From Trichothermofontia sichuanensis B231 (GTDB taxonomy: Bacteria; Cyanobacteriota; Cyanobacteriia; B231): DNA of 64,000 nucleotides. Of the stretch, positions 16,446-26,441 are shown in pieces (position 1 is the first letter of the stretch; each line of letters opens with the position of its first letter). The stretch spans positions 436,501 to 500,500 of the forward strand of contig NZ_CP110848.1 of NCBI RefSeq assembly GCF_026240635.1, written 5' to 3'. A program made the position numbers and the translations under genes. Below the pieces are notes generated by a model that searched no databases, was not told where the DNA came from, and saw nothing but the letters and a program-made list of their open reading frames with translations.

Positions 16446-17606
16446 CTATAAATGAGCTAAGGCGATCGCCAGCCGCTCTAAAAAGCGTTGGTTTTCCTCT
16501 GGGGTACCGATCGTCACCCGTAACCCCCCGCTAATCTGCCGTACGAGGGTTCCCTGCCGCTTCAGTAATTCCGTCAGCCGTGCTAATGCCCCATCTGCTG
16601 ATGTTTGAGACACCAGTGCTTCAGGCCGTAATCGTAAATAGACAAAATTAGCCGCACTTGGCCACACTTGCAGTTGAGGATGATGGGCCAAAGTGGCCAG
16701 GATCTGCGATCGCGCCGTCAACATCGATGGAATCACGCTTAACAGTTGCTCTCGGTGTTGTAACGCCACCAACGCTGCCGCCTGGGACGCTGCCGGTAGG
16801 TTATAGGGTAAACGAACTTTTTCCAAAATCACCGTCAACGGTGCCGCCGCGATCGCATACCCCACTCGATGGCTAGCTAACCGTAATGCCTTAGAAAACG
16901 TGCGCAAAATTACCCAGTTAGGATGTTGGGCCAGTTCAGAAACCAGGGTATGCTGACTAAATTCAAAATAGGCCTCGTCGATCACCACCAGGATGTGTTC
17001 TGGTAGCTGCCGTAACCAGGTTATTTCCGCCTCGGTTAGCAGATTAGCCGTGGGGGAATTGGGATGGACAACAAACACCACCCGAATCGGGGGAGCTTGG
17101 GTTTGGACAAGGGCTGATTGGGCAGCGGTTAAATCCATCGCAAAAGTTGTCTCCGATCGCCCCACCGCCACCACTGGAATCCCCAAGGTTTCGGCCAGAA
17201 TCCGATACATAACAAAAGTGGGATCGGCAACCAGGATTGCCCCTTGCCCCCCCAAACAAGTGGCAATCAACAGCGATCGAATTAACTCATCCGAACCATT
17301 GCCTACCGAAATTTGCTCCGCCGTAATAGCGGCTCCAGAGCTTTGCCGCACATAATCAGCGATCGCCTGCTTAAGTGCCGCATGACCACTATCCGGGTAG
17401 CGATTTGTAGCCAGTTCCTGTTGATAGGCCCAAGCGAGCTTTTGCTTCAGTACCAGGGGCAAATCATAGGGCGACTCGTTGGCATTTAACTGATCAAGCG
17501 TCGCTACCGGCGCGAAATCGGGTAGAGTATCAGGTGCGCTTGCCCCTTCCGGGTGGGGGGCATAGGCCACCAATTGAGCTAATTCTGGTCGGATGAACTT
17601 GAGCAT
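16446..17606 (-). CDS. hisC: Histidinol-phosphate aminotransferase
   Basis: The 386-residue fold-type I PLP enzyme converts imidazole-acetol phosphate to histidinol phosphate in histidine synthesis. Features are [68 protein letters not shown] and the PLP lysine in [18 protein letters not shown], with a C-terminal [10 protein letters not shown]-like segment ([14 protein letters not shown]). It starts 9 bp after the gatC stop on the same strand, so the two are probably co-transcribed. Confidence 0.94.
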   Translation of the reverse strand: MLKFIRPELAQLVAYAPHPEGASAPDTLPDFAPVATLDQLNANESPYDLPLVLKQKLAWAYQQELATNRYPDSGHAALKQAIADYVRQSSGAAITAEQISVGNGSDELIRSLLIATCLGGQGAILVADPTFVMYRILAETLGIPVVAVGRSETTFAMDLTAAQSALVQTQAPPIRVVFVVHPNSPTANLLTEAEITWLRQLPEHILVVIDEAYFEFSQHTLVSELAQHPNWVILRTFSKALRLASHRVGYAIAAAPLTVILEKVRLPYNLPAASQAAALVALQHREQLLSVIPSMLTARSQILATLAHHPQLQVWPSAANFVYLRLRPEALVSQTSADGALARLTELLKRQGTLVRQISGGLRVTIGTPEENQRFLERLAIALAHL

Positions 17607-17615
17607 GGCCTCACC

Positions 17616-17906
17616 CTACGCCTCACCCAAAATTTTGGGTACCTTGAAGAAATCATCCTCGCGATCGGGGGCACCTTGTAGGATTAACTCCCGCTCCCGT
17701 TCGGGTTGCACCTCATCTGCACGGGTAACATTAGTTGCCTCAATCGCCCACGCCGTGGGCGGCACATCACTGGTATCCAACTCGCTTAACTGCTCAAAAT
17801 AATCCAGGATATCGTTCAACTGGGTAGTGAATTGGGTTTCTTCGGCTTCAGTTAGCTGGAGACGAGCTAAAAGGGCAACTTTCTGGACCTGTTCGCGATC
17901 GATCAT
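17616..17906 (-). CDS. gatC: Asp-tRNA(Asn)/Glu-tRNA(Gln) amidotransferase subunit C
   Basis: The 96-residue protein begins MIDREQVQKVALLARLQLTE and has FTTQLNDILDYFEQLSELDT and a final REDDFFKVPKILG, the GatC hallmarks. GatC scaffolds the GatCAB amidotransferase, which makes Gln-tRNA (and Asn-tRNA) by transamidation. ATG at 17906 gives the family start; an upstream extension of 10 hydrophobic residues to 17936 is unlikely. Its 9-bp spacing to hisC suggests an operon. Confidence 0.93.
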   Translation of the reverse strand: MIDREQVQKVALLARLQLTEAEETQFTTQLNDILDYFEQLSELDTSDVPPTAWAIEATNVTRADEVQPERERELILQGAPDREDDFFKVPKILGEA

Positions 17907-18120
17907 GCTAAGGATAACAAGGATGATAAAGAACAAAAATGATAAAGAACAAAGTAATTCTGTACCATCAAAGAGCGTTCATCAAGGCGCTCATGTTTCT
18001 GAAATTAGGCTTTGCAGCAACCAAGGATACCAGGACGATCGCCCTGGGGCGGAAGTCACGTCGCATCAAAATTGGGGTTGGTCATCGCTACGGATACCCA
18101 TTGTTAGTCTCATGGTTAGT

Positions 18121-18642
18121 CTAGAAGAATACGTCAATCTGCGATCGCCCGGTAGTTTTGAGCCAATTCTGGGCTTCGATGTAATTGTTGGGGGCCAGGC
18201 GAATGGCTTGGGTCCAGTATTCAGCGGCCTGATCAAATTTCTCTTCGGCTTCCTCCGCTTTACCCGCTTCCTGGAGCCGTTCCCCCTGGTAGTGGTAAAT
18301 CACAGCAATATTGTTCAGGGCTTGAGGCAAACGTGGATTCAGTTCCAAGGCCTGATGGTAGGCTTCCAGGGCCTTATCATGTTCGCCATTACTGGTGTGG
18401 ATGAGGCCAATGTTATAGAGAACATAGGCGCGATCGACGGGGTCCTGCTCTAGCTTTAGCGCTTCCTGATAGTTATCCATTGCCTCGGCATACTCCCCAT
18501 CCGCCTGGGCTGACATCCCATCTCGGTAGTAAGCAAAGGCTTGCTTGGCTTCACGCTTCGTCGGCAACACCTTCAAAATCAGGTCAGCCATGACGGTAAA
18601 GGTCTTGTCAACAAAGTTATCGTTTCGTTGCGATCGTGGCAT
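18121..18642 (-). CDS. ycf3: Photosystem I assembly protein Ycf3
   Basis: The 173-residue protein has three TPR motifs after the conserved start [20 protein letters not shown]. The repeats appear at [40 protein letters not shown] and [20 protein letters not shown]. Ycf3 is a thylakoid-associated chaperone that helps assemble the PsaA/PsaB core of photosystem I. Length and motifs are fully typical. It is flanked by gatC on the same strand, 214 bp away, and a divergent DUF3137 gene. Confidence 0.95.
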   Translation of the reverse strand: MPRSQRNDNFVDKTFTVMADLILKVLPTKREAKQAFAYYRDGMSAQADGEYAEAMDNYQEALKLEQDPVDRAYVLYNIGLIHTSNGEHDKALEAYHQALELNPRLPQALNNIAVIYHYQGERLQEAGKAEEAEEKFDQAAEYWTQAIRLAPNNYIEAQNWLKTTGRSQIDVFF

Positions 18643-18866
18643 AGGTAACCCCTTGGGGCATCCAAATTGAGTAGAGACTTTAGTGCAAGTTAGTGCAAGG
18701 GTTGCAGGTGGGTGAACTAACTTCCCTCCAGTGTACCGCTACTCCGGACCGGCCTGACCCCCAGTGATTCGGAATCTAGGCGATCGCCCCATCCAGGAAT
18801 CGCTACCCCTGCCTCCCAAGAAATTTCCGGGCATACTAGTAGTGTCAGCATTATGGGTTAACCGTC

Positions 18867-20000
18867 ATGGAGCAGAATCCATCTCGAACCCAATCCCACA
18901 GCCAGTCACTAGGCCATCTCTACCGCAGTGAATTGAACAATATTCTAAGCCAGTTAGAAAAACAACGACGGGCCATTTTCAAACAGGCAGGTATAAATGC
19001 GCTCTGGACCCTGGGGGGGATCGTGGTCGGTCTGGCTATCAGTAATTTGCTAGGCTTGGGGATTGGACTATGGATAATACTGGGCGGGATTGTTGTCTGG
19101 TTTGCCTTATTAACTGAACCGATCGATCGGTATCGGAAAAACTTTAAGGAGCAGATTATCCAGCGTCTTGTTAAACTTTATGATCCTAGTTTGTCGTACA
19201 ATCCGACCGGTGGTATTAGTCAGCAGGAGTTTGAGAAAAGTCGGATTTTCCGACAATCGGTCGATCGCTATGCAGCAGAAGACCTGATCTACGGCTTACT
19301 GGGCAAAACCGCAGCGCGTTTTTCTGAGGTTAAAGCCGAATACAAAACGACGCGAACAGACTCGCAAGGGCGAGAGGAAGTCGAATGGCATCTTATTTTC
19401 AAGGGGATCTTCTTTATTGCGGATTTTAACAAACACTTTCAGGGCATGACGTTCATTTATCCGGATCATCTGGAAAGTGAGTGGGGAGGCCTGGGTTCCT
19501 GGTTTCAATCGCTCACGGCTAAGAAGCAGAAGATTGGCTCAACCCGATGTGAATTAGTCAAGCTGGCTCTTCTGAGTTTATGGTGGGGGCGCGTAGCGCC
19601 CCCACCATAAACTCAGCATTTGCGATCGTTTATTTGTAGCTGCTGATACTGCTTACCCCAAAATCCCAGAAGAACCGTCAAGCTAGAGGATCCAAAGTTT
19701 GAACGCTTATTTGCCGTCTATTCTACTGATCAGATCGAAGCTCGCTATATCCTTTCAACCAGTTTAATGCAGCGTTTGGTCGACTTCCACGATCGCGTTG
19801 GTAAACCCGTTACTACATCCTTTATTGACTCTAAAGTCCATATTGCGATTCCGAATGATAAGAACCTGTTTGAACCCCCCTGGTTTAAGTCTGCCCTGCT
19901 GACGCTAGCGGAAGTCGAAGCCTATTTTAATGATGTTAAGCTGGCTGCTGCCATTGTGGAAGATCTCAACCTGAATCGGCGGATTTGGACCAAGCAGTAG
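18867..20000 (+). pseudogene. DUF3137 membrane protein interrupted by a small transposable element
   Basis: The first part (18867-19564) encodes a coiled N-terminus, two adjacent hydrophobic segments near residues 45-85 (ALWTLGGIVVGLAIS and LWIILGGIVVWFALL) and the start of the DUF3137 domain, down to STRCELVKL. A 112-bp element at 19565-19676 then brings in a stop at 19608. After it, VKLEDPKFERLFAVYSTDQI and YILSTSLMQRLVDFHD continue the same domain to a stop at 19998-20000. Removing the insert and one copy of the 8-bp target duplication restores a single 337-residue frame. Gene function is unknown; whether the truncated 247-residue product is made is uncertain. Confidence 0.88.
19565..19676. 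mobile_element. ISL3-like MITE (112 bp) inside the DUF3137 gene
   Basis: The insert begins GGCTCTTCTGAG and ends CCCAGAAGAACC, an imperfect 12-bp terminal inverted repeat (10 of 12 match), and is flanked by the direct repeat GTCAAGCT (19557-19564 and 19677-19684). An 8-bp target duplication with GGYTCTTC ends is the known signature of the ISL3 family. An inner palindrome runs from CTGAGTTTATGGTGGGGGC to its complement. No transposase is encoded, so it is a non-autonomous derivative. Confidence 0.87.
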
Positions 20001-20385
20001 CAACCTCCTGTGGGCAGACCTGGCGTAGGCTAACAGCAAGGGATCAAGGAGCAGCCATGCGTGGGGATTGGGAGGGATATCCACGTCACACCTCAGGGAA
20101 GGCAGCATTGACGGACAAGATCGGGGTGCAACATTTGATGAACCTGCCCCTGCTCACGTTACACCCCAGAGAAGGCAGCATTGACAGCGTAAATCTGACC
20201 CGACATTCAGCAGCGCCCTCGGTAAAATGATTGATAATGTTGAATAGTGTCATTTAGGAATTGCCAATCCTAGCTTGGGCTGGTAAGTGAAGCGGCTGGT
20301 GTACAGCCGAGAACAGGCAATCAGGCACTATCATTAATCGCAAATCGCATTAAGCAAATCGCATTAATCGAACATCATCGTCAGT
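20001..20385. other. Gene-free gap with imperfect 31-bp direct repeats
   Basis: No convincing gene is present. A 31-bp segment at 20082-20112 recurs at 20155-20185 with three mismatches; both share GAAGGCAGCATTGAC. Near 20338-20368 the unit GCAAATCGCATTAA appears twice. The gap precedes the large sensor kinase and probably contains its promoter, but no clear -35/-10 pair is seen. Confidence 0.5.
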
Positions 20386-23300
20386 ATGGGTAAGCGGCGA
20401 TCAGTGCAATCCTCCAGCCGCCAACGATTGCAGCCAGATCCGGCGGTGCCAAGCGATCGTTATCATGTGGCCTGCTTTGAAGTGGCGATCGATGCCATGC
20501 TGATTGCTGACGATTGGGGATATTATGTAGACGCTAATCCAGCAGCCTGTGCATTATTTGGTCTGCCTAAGGAAGCCTTGCTCGGTTGTTGTATTGCAGA
20601 CTTTGCCCAGACGGAATTTGACTTTGAGCAGGCTTGGCAAGCCTTTCTGGCTCAGGGGCAAGAGCGGGGTGAGTTTGCCCTAGTGCGTCCGGATGGCAGT
20701 GTGCGGGAGGTGGAGTATGCTGCCACAGCCAATATTGCCCCCCACTACCATTTATCGATTCTGCGGGATGTGACGGAGCGCAAGCAGTTAGAACACCAGG
20801 TGCGGCAACTGAACCAGGAGCTAGAGCAACGGGTGGCCCAACGAACCGCCGAACTGGAACAGGCGAATCAGGCCTTGCAAGTCACCAATCAACGGCTGGC
20901 CGCTGAAATTCAACAGCGGGAGCGGGCGGAAATTGCCCTGGCCTGTGCTGAGGATGGGATGTGGGATTGGAATGTGGAGACGAATGCGGTCTATTTCTCC
21001 CCCCAATGGAAGGCAATGTTGGGCTATGCCGATGACGAAATTGGCCAGACGTTGGAGGAATGGGAGCGCCGAATTCACCCAGAGGATCGCGATCGCGTCT
21101 ATGCTGCCCTCCAAGAACATTTCAACCGGCAAACGCCTATTTATCAAAGTGAACACCGCCTCCTGGCTAAGGATGGCACCTGGAAATGGTTTCTCGATCG
21201 CGGCAAAGTTGTGGCCTGGAAACCTGATGGAACCCCTTTGCGGGTGATTGGTACCCATGTTGATATTACGGCCCGCAAACAACTGGAACAGGCATTAGAA
21301 GCCTCTAGAGCCGAACTCACTTCGATTCTAAACAATTCTTTTGCCAGTATTGCCAAATTTCGTCTATTTTCAGATAGCACGCTTATTTGTGACTACTACT
21401 CACCTCAGAGTGAAGTTATTTATGGCTATTCACCTCAGGAATTACTGGAAAATTCAGATCTGTGGCGATCGCGGGTATTACCTGAAGACTGGGAAACAAT
21501 CCTTTCCCCAATGATCTCAGCGGTGTTTGCGGGACAAACCCAGTTTACGTTGGAATATCGGTTCCGCCATCGGGATGGCTCAGTGCGTTGGCTGCGGGAG
21601 GTCGCAACTGCCGAATGGCAGGCATACCAAAATGCCTGGGTGCTCACTACCCTAGTCACAGATATCACCGATCGCAAACAGTTAGAACAATCGTTACAAG
21701 CATCAGAAGCCCGGTTCCGGGCCATCTTTGAGCAGGCCAAACTCGGCATTGGCTTAATTACCTTGGAAGGACGGTTTTTCGAGGTGAACCCTGGATTTTG
21801 TCACTTGGTAGGCTATACCGAAGCAGAACTGAAAACCCTCACCTATCAGCAGATTACCCATCCTGATGACCTGGAGCTTAACCTGGCCTATACCCAGAAA
21901 ATGCTGGCTGGGGAGTTAACCAGTTTTTCTCTAGAAAAACGTTACATTCGCAAAGATGGCCAGATCAAATGGGTGAATCTTATGGCTTCTAGCATTCTGG
22001 ATGAGCAGGGTAATCTGCAATATTTCCTGGGTATCATCACTGATATTAGCGATCGCAAACAAGCCGATAATGCCCTGCGGGAAAGCGAAGAACGCCTGCG
22101 ATTGGCCCTGGAATCAGCCCAGATGGGCTATTGGGATTGGAACCTTACCACGAATGAGGTGATCTGGTCGGCCAGTCTGGAACAACTCATGGGCCTCGCC
22201 CCAGGGACGTTCGATCAACGGTTTGAAACGGTTGCTGCAATGATGCACCCTGACGATCGCCCACGGGTGTTCGCTGCCATCAATCGCAGTGTGGAAACAG
22301 GTGAGCCTTACGACATTGAATTTCGCTTTATTAAACCCGATGGGACAATCCGCTGGGCTGCAGGGCGCGGCAATGTGCTGCGAGATGCGACCGGTCAGGC
22401 TGTGCGCATGATGGGCGTGGATATGGACATTACCGATCGTAAGGAAGCCGAAGCCCAACTTCGGGAGCGGGAGGCTGAATTCCGTGCCCTTGCCGAAAAT
22501 ATCCCCGACTATATTGTGCGCTGCGATCGCCAGTTGCGTTACTTATATGCCAATCCCGTTTTTGCCCGTATCAATCACTTACCGGCCAATGCGATCGTGG
22601 GGAAAACCGCCCAAGATCTAGGCTGGCCAGAACATCTGGTGCATGGCTGGCATAGCGAACTCGAACAGGTATTTAGGAGTGGCCAGCCCCGTTCCTTGGA
22701 AGCCACCCTACCCCTACCCACGGGAGAGCTAATCCTGGATGCCCGGATTATGCCGGAATTTGATGCCGAGGGGGAAGTCACTTCGGTCTTGGTGGTTGCC
22801 CGCGATATTACTCCCCTCAAACAGGCTCAACTCATCCTGCTCCAACAGGCAGAACGGGAGCGCATTCTCCGGCAGATTACTCAACATATTCGTGAGTCTT
22901 TAGAACTAGATGAAGTCCTAAACACCACTGTCCAAGAGGTACGCCAATTATTGCAGGTCGATCGGGTTTTAATTTATCGTTTCTGTCCCGATGGGAGTGG
23001 TGACGTCATCGCTGAGTCCGTTGCCCAACCGTGGCAGGCGGTCTTGGGAAGCCATATCCACGATCCCTGTTTTCAAGGTGATTTGATTACCCAATATCGT
23101 CACGGCAGAATCAATCAAATCGATGATATTCGTACCAGCAATCTTCCCCTTTGCCACCTAGATCTGTTAGGTAGCTTTGAGGTTCGTGCTAACCTTGTCA
23201 TTCCGATTTCCCATCAGGATCGGCTTTGGGGGTTGTTGTGTGTTCATTACTGCCGAGAACCCCATACCTGGCAGACTTGGGAAGTAGATATCCTCAAACA

Positions 23301-24633
23301 AATTACCGATCAGTTAGCGATCGCTGTTCAGCAATCCGAATTACACCAACAGCTTCAGGCATGGGCCACAACCCTGGAACAACAGGTACAAGAACGCACT
23401 GCCGAAATTCAGCGAAACCTGGATTTAGAAGCAATGCTGCAACGGCTCAGCGAACGGGTACGCAACAGCCTCGATGAGCAGCAAATTCTGGAAACCGTTG
23501 TCCAAGAATTGGGAAAAGTTTTAGATCTCGAATGTTGTGACACGGGCATCTATAGCGCCGATCGCAGCACCTCTACGATTACCCATGAATTTACGCGATC
23601 GCTTCAGCCAGCCAAAGGAACAACCTTTACCATTATAGATGCTCCACACTACAACATTTATACCTCACTGTTCCAAGGGCTAGCCGTACAATTCTGTGAT
23701 CTCATCCCCTGTACATTTCGCGATAATGCCCAATATCTCACAATCCTTGCCTGCCCAATTATGGATGATCAACAGAGCTTGGGGGATTTATGGCTTTACC
23801 GACGCACCACCTTTACCCCCGCAGAGGTGCGATTCGTACAACAGGTTAGTAATCAATGCGCGATCGCCCTACGCCAGTCTCGTCTCTATCAAGCTGCCCA
23901 AGCGCAGGTCATTGAACTAGAACGTCTTAACCGCCTCAAAGATGACTTTCTCAGTACGGTTTCCCATGAACTGCGGACACCCATGTCTAACATCAAAATG
24001 GCAACCCAAATGCTAGAGATTAGCTTAAATTATTTGGGCATTTTGACGGATGAGACTAGCTCGATTAATCGCTATTTCAATATCCTGCGGGAAGAAAGCC
24101 AACGGGAGATTAATTTAATCAACGATTTGCTAGATTTAACCCGCATGGATACTGGCATGGAAACACTCAATTTCACCACGATTGACCTCCATCTGTACCT
24201 GCCCCCCTTAACCAGACCGTTTGCCGAACGAAGTCGCCAGCAAGATCAACAGTTCGTCCTCGAGATTCCTACAGATCTCCCCCCCCTAACAGCGGATCTC
24301 TCCTACCTGGATCGCATTTTCACCGAACTGTTGCAAAACGCCTGTAAGTACACCCCTCCCCACGAGACGATTACCCTCTCAGCCCAAGTCACATCCGCCT
24401 CATTAACCATTCGCGTCAGTAATTCGGGGGTTGAAATTCCTGCCTCTGAGCATAACCGCGTGTTCGATCGCTTCTACCGTATTCCTAACAACGATCCCTG
24501 GAAGCATGGCGGTACGGGTCTCGGCCTAGCACTCGTGAAAAAATTAGTTGAGCGCTTGGGGGGAACGATTAGCATTGAAAGTGGTAACGACCAAACGACC
24601 TTTGTTCTGACGTTCCCCTTACATTCTACCTAA
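20386..24633 (+). CDS. Multi-PAS sensor histidine kinase with a cyanobacteriochrome-type GAF domain
   Basis: The 1415-residue protein has no membrane segment. Six PAS/PAC units fill about residues 25-815, each ending in a D-I-T/S-D-R-K motif, with a coiled coil after the first. GAF1 (about 830-990) carries DPCF at 893-896 and LCHLDLL with Cys923-His924, then ANLVIPI and LWGLLCVH. These match the DXCF and canonical Cys-His chromophore motifs of cyanobacteriochromes, so a bilin is probably bound. GAF2 (about 1010-1180) lacks them. HisKA has SHELRTPMSN with the phosphorylatable His1194, and the ATPase domain ends in GTGLGLALVKKL. It is a cytosolic light and redox/ligand sensor kinase; no response regulator is adjacent. 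Confidence 0.92.
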   Translation: MGKRRSVQSSSRQRLQPDPAVPSDRYHVACFEVAIDAMLIADDWGYYVDANPAACALFGLPKEALLGCCIADFAQTEFDFEQAWQAFLAQGQERGEFALVRPDGSVREVEYAATANIAPHYHLSILRDVTERKQLEHQVRQLNQELEQRVAQRTAELEQANQALQVTNQRLAAEIQQRERAEIALACAEDGMWDWNVETNAVYFSPQWKAMLGYADDEIGQTLEEWERRIHPEDRDRVYAALQEHFNRQTPIYQSEHRLLAKDGTWKWFLDRGKVVAWKPDGTPLRVIGTHVDITARKQLEQALEASRAELTSILNNSFASIAKFRLFSDSTLICDYYSPQSEVIYGYSPQELLENSDLWRSRVLPEDWETILSPMISAVFAGQTQFTLEYRFRHRDGSVRWLREVATAEWQAYQNAWVLTTLVTDITDRKQLEQSLQASEARFRAIFEQAKLGIGLITLEGRFFEVNPGFCHLVGYTEAELKTLTYQQITHPDDLELNLAYTQKMLAGELTSFSLEKRYIRKDGQIKWVNLMASSILDEQGNLQYFLGIITDISDRKQADNALRESEERLRLALESAQMGYWDWNLTTNEVIWSASLEQLMGLAPGTFDQRFETVAAMMHPDDRPRVFAAINRSVETGEPYDIEFRFIKPDGTIRWAAGRGNVLRDATGQAVRMMGVDMDITDRKEAEAQLREREAEFRALAENIPDYIVRCDRQLRYLYANPVFARINHLPANAIVGKTAQDLGWPEHLVHGWHSELEQVFRSGQPRSLEATLPLPTGELILDARIMPEFDAEGEVTSVLVVARDITPLKQAQLILLQQAERERILRQITQHIRESLELDEVLNTTVQEVRQLLQVDRVLIYRFCPDGSGDVIAESVAQPWQAVLGSHIHDPCFQGDLITQYRHGRINQIDDIRTSNLPLCHLDLLGSFEVRANLVIPISHQDRLWGLLCVHYCREPHTWQTWEVDILKQITDQLAIAVQQSELHQQLQAWATTLEQQVQERTAEIQRNLDLEAMLQRLSERVRNSLDEQQILETVVQELGKVLDLECCDTGIYSADRSTSTITHEFTRSLQPAKGTTFTIIDAPHYNIYTSLFQGLAVQFCDLIPCTFRDNAQYLTILACPIMDDQQSLGDLWLYRRTTFTPAEVRFVQQVSNQCAIALRQSRLYQAAQAQVIELERLNRLKDDFLSTVSHELRTPMSNIKMATQMLEISLNYLGILTDETSSINRYFNILREESQREINLINDLLDLTRMDTGMETLNFTTIDLHLYLPPLTRPFAERSRQQDQQFVLEIPTDLPPLTADLSYLDRIFTELLQNACKYTPPHETITLSAQVTSASLTIRVSNSGVEIPASEHNRVFDRFYRIPNNDPWKHGGTGLGLALVKKLVERLGGTISIESGNDQTTFVLTFPLHST

Positions 24634-24648
24634 CATCATTAGCCTGGC

Positions 24649-24758
24649 GGTTCTTCTGAGATTTTGGTGTAAATAGCATAAGCGACTAACCATAAATGAT
24701 CGGAAACACTGAGTTTATAGTGGGCACTACGCGCCCCCACTATAAACTCAAGAGAGCG
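24649..24758. mobile_element. ISL3-like MITE, second copy
   Basis: The ~110-bp sequence begins GGTTCTTCTGAGATTTTGG and contains GAGTTTATAGTGGGC followed by its complement CCCCCACTATAAACTC. Read in this direction it matches the reverse complement of the element in the DUF3137 gene almost throughout. The right end (AAGAGAGC) is degraded, and no clear target duplication is seen. It lies 16 bp after the kinase stop. The remaining bases to 25131 hold no recognised gene. Confidence 0.75.
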
Positions 24759-25131
24759 CATGGCTCCTTCTGAGTCGGGTGATGGTTGTCGGGTGATGAT
24801 TACCCGTCATGCCCAGTCCTGTCTATATGACACTTTATGATTAATTCTTAAGAAAATGATCAGTGGTCAGTAGCCTCTATGAGTTTTTACGTGCTAAAGG
24901 CACGATCGGGTGATCGTGGGTACTCGATTTTAGGTAAGGTTTTAAGCAATAAAATCTTACAGCATAAGACGCTTGATTTCAGTTGGCAAGATCCTGTAGA
25001 TTACTATTAAGCAACATTAAATCCATGCCTGATGTCTTGTTATCGAATCAGCCATTGGCAGCCATGTTGCCCCCAATGTCCTTACGGGACAATGCTGAAA
25101 TTCGTTATTCACTGTGGGAGTGAAACGATCT

Positions 25132-25581
25132 ATGGTGTCAATTCGTGAAATGAAGTGGGCGGGAGTAGCCCTAGCGCTGCTCGCACCAGCCATCCTGGCC
25201 GCGCCTGCATCCGCCATCCCTGCTGCCGTGCGGGGGATTGTGACGGAGATTGATGAGGAGGCTAATAAGGTCACCTTGGAACAACCCTGGGGCGAACCGA
25301 TCACGATCGATGTGTCTTACTGGCGGCGTAATCGTCCGGGTCCCTTTGACCCCCTGATGGTGGGTACGGATACTGCGATCGTCCTGATGAAGGATATGGA
25401 CTCACCGGTGGCGAAGAAGGTTTGCACCTGTGTGGCTCCTATTCCTGCTTTTGTGGCGGTAGAACCGATCGCCATGCCGAGCTTGCCAGCGCGGCAACCG
25501 TTTACTGAGCCACCCCTGACTCCCCGACCCGTTGCTCCCCGTCCTGCACCTGGGCCGGCACCGGTTCCGGCACTTTGGTAA
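25132..25581 (+). CDS. Small secreted proline-rich protein of unknown function
   Basis: The 149-residue product starts MVSIREMKWAGVALALLAPA and has a signal peptide ending near ASAIPA. The mature part has a small beta-rich region (VRGIVTEIDEEANKVTLEQ, then IDVSYWRRNRPG), resembling an OB-like or DUF5666-type short domain, and a C-terminal Pro/Ala-rich tail. Two cysteines lie in KKVCTCV. An in-frame GTG at 25114 is possible; the ATG at 25132, about 11 bases after GGGAG, gives a better signal peptide. No family is assigned with confidence. Confidence 0.65.
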   Translation: MVSIREMKWAGVALALLAPAILAAPASAIPAAVRGIVTEIDEEANKVTLEQPWGEPITIDVSYWRRNRPGPFDPLMVGTDTAIVLMKDMDSPVAKKVCTCVAPIPAFVAVEPIAMPSLPARQPFTEPPLTPRPVAPRPAPGPAPVPALW

Positions 25582-25668
25582 GCTGATCACCAGTATAGGG
25601 GTGGGACCTAGCTACCACCTCTATCGCGGGGTATACATCTAGGTCAAGTTCTCCTCACACTTCCCCCA

Positions 25669-26319
25669 TTATTGTCCCAGTGATTGTTCCAGGGTCGGTG
25701 CGCCAGGGATCTCAGCCACGGTTACGGATGGACTCCAAGCCAGATAGGGTAAACGGGCTGCCGTCATCCGAATTTGCTCGGTGTGGCTGACCAACTGACC
25801 GCAGGCATCCCAGGTGCCACTTAAAAACATCTGACGTGCCCCTTCAGGCAGGTGAAGTGCCACCGTCAGATCTCCATAGGTTGCTTGCAGGGTTTCCACA
25901 TTCACCGTCAGCAACTGGTGGGGGTGGGCTACAATACGGGCCTGCAACTGGGCCACTACTTCGGCCTTAGCCGTTAGGCAGGGAATGCCCAGCGCGACGC
26001 AGTTCCCAAAGAAAATCTCGGCAAAACTTTCGCCAATGATTGCTCGAATGCCCCATTTGGCTAGGGCTTGAGGCGCGTGTTCGCGGGAGGAACCACAGCC
26101 AAAGTTGCGGTTGACTACGAGAATTTCTGCCCCTTGGTATTGGGGTTGATCGAAGGGATGATCCCCCTTGAGGGCGGCGCGATCGTCGGCAAAGACATTG
26201 GCTCCTAGGCCGTCAAAGGTGACACAGCGTAGGAAGCGGGCGGGGATGATGCGATCGGTGTCAATGTCGTTGCCTACCAGGGGAATGGCGCGTCCAGAGA
26301 GTTGCCGAACCTGACTCAT
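25669..26319 (-). CDS. leuD: 3-isopropylmalate dehydratase small subunit
   Basis: The 216-residue protein has [19 protein letters not shown] at the start, [19 protein letters not shown] and [19 protein letters not shown], the diagnostic LeuD/aconitase-swivel motifs. It pairs with LeuC to isomerise 2- to 3-isopropylmalate in leucine synthesis. ATG at 26319 is chosen; the frame is open further upstream but without family similarity. leuC is not in the window. It lies 122 bp downstream of the aldehyde dehydrogenase gene on the same strand. Confidence 0.93.
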   Translation of the reverse strand: MSQVRQLSGRAIPLVGNDIDTDRIIPARFLRCVTFDGLGANVFADDRAALKGDHPFDQPQYQGAEILVVNRNFGCGSSREHAPQALAKWGIRAIIGESFAEIFFGNCVALGIPCLTAKAEVVAQLQARIVAHPHQLLTVNVETLQATYGDLTVALHLPEGARQMFLSGTWDACGQLVSHTEQIRMTAARLPYLAWSPSVTVAEIPGAPTLEQSLGQ

Positions 26320-26441
26320 AGCGGTTGGGGGAATCACGTTTGTCTTAACAGCATAGCGTACCTGTTTCAACCAACGGTGTGGGATTGGGCGGTTGATCGA
26401 GATGGCTGGTTGGCAGCCACCCTTTTCGGAACAACCCGCCC

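Noticed and set aside
20087-20185. CRISPR-like pair upstream of the kinase
   Set aside because: The two repeats differ at three positions and the spacing is 42 bp; simple duplication is more likely.
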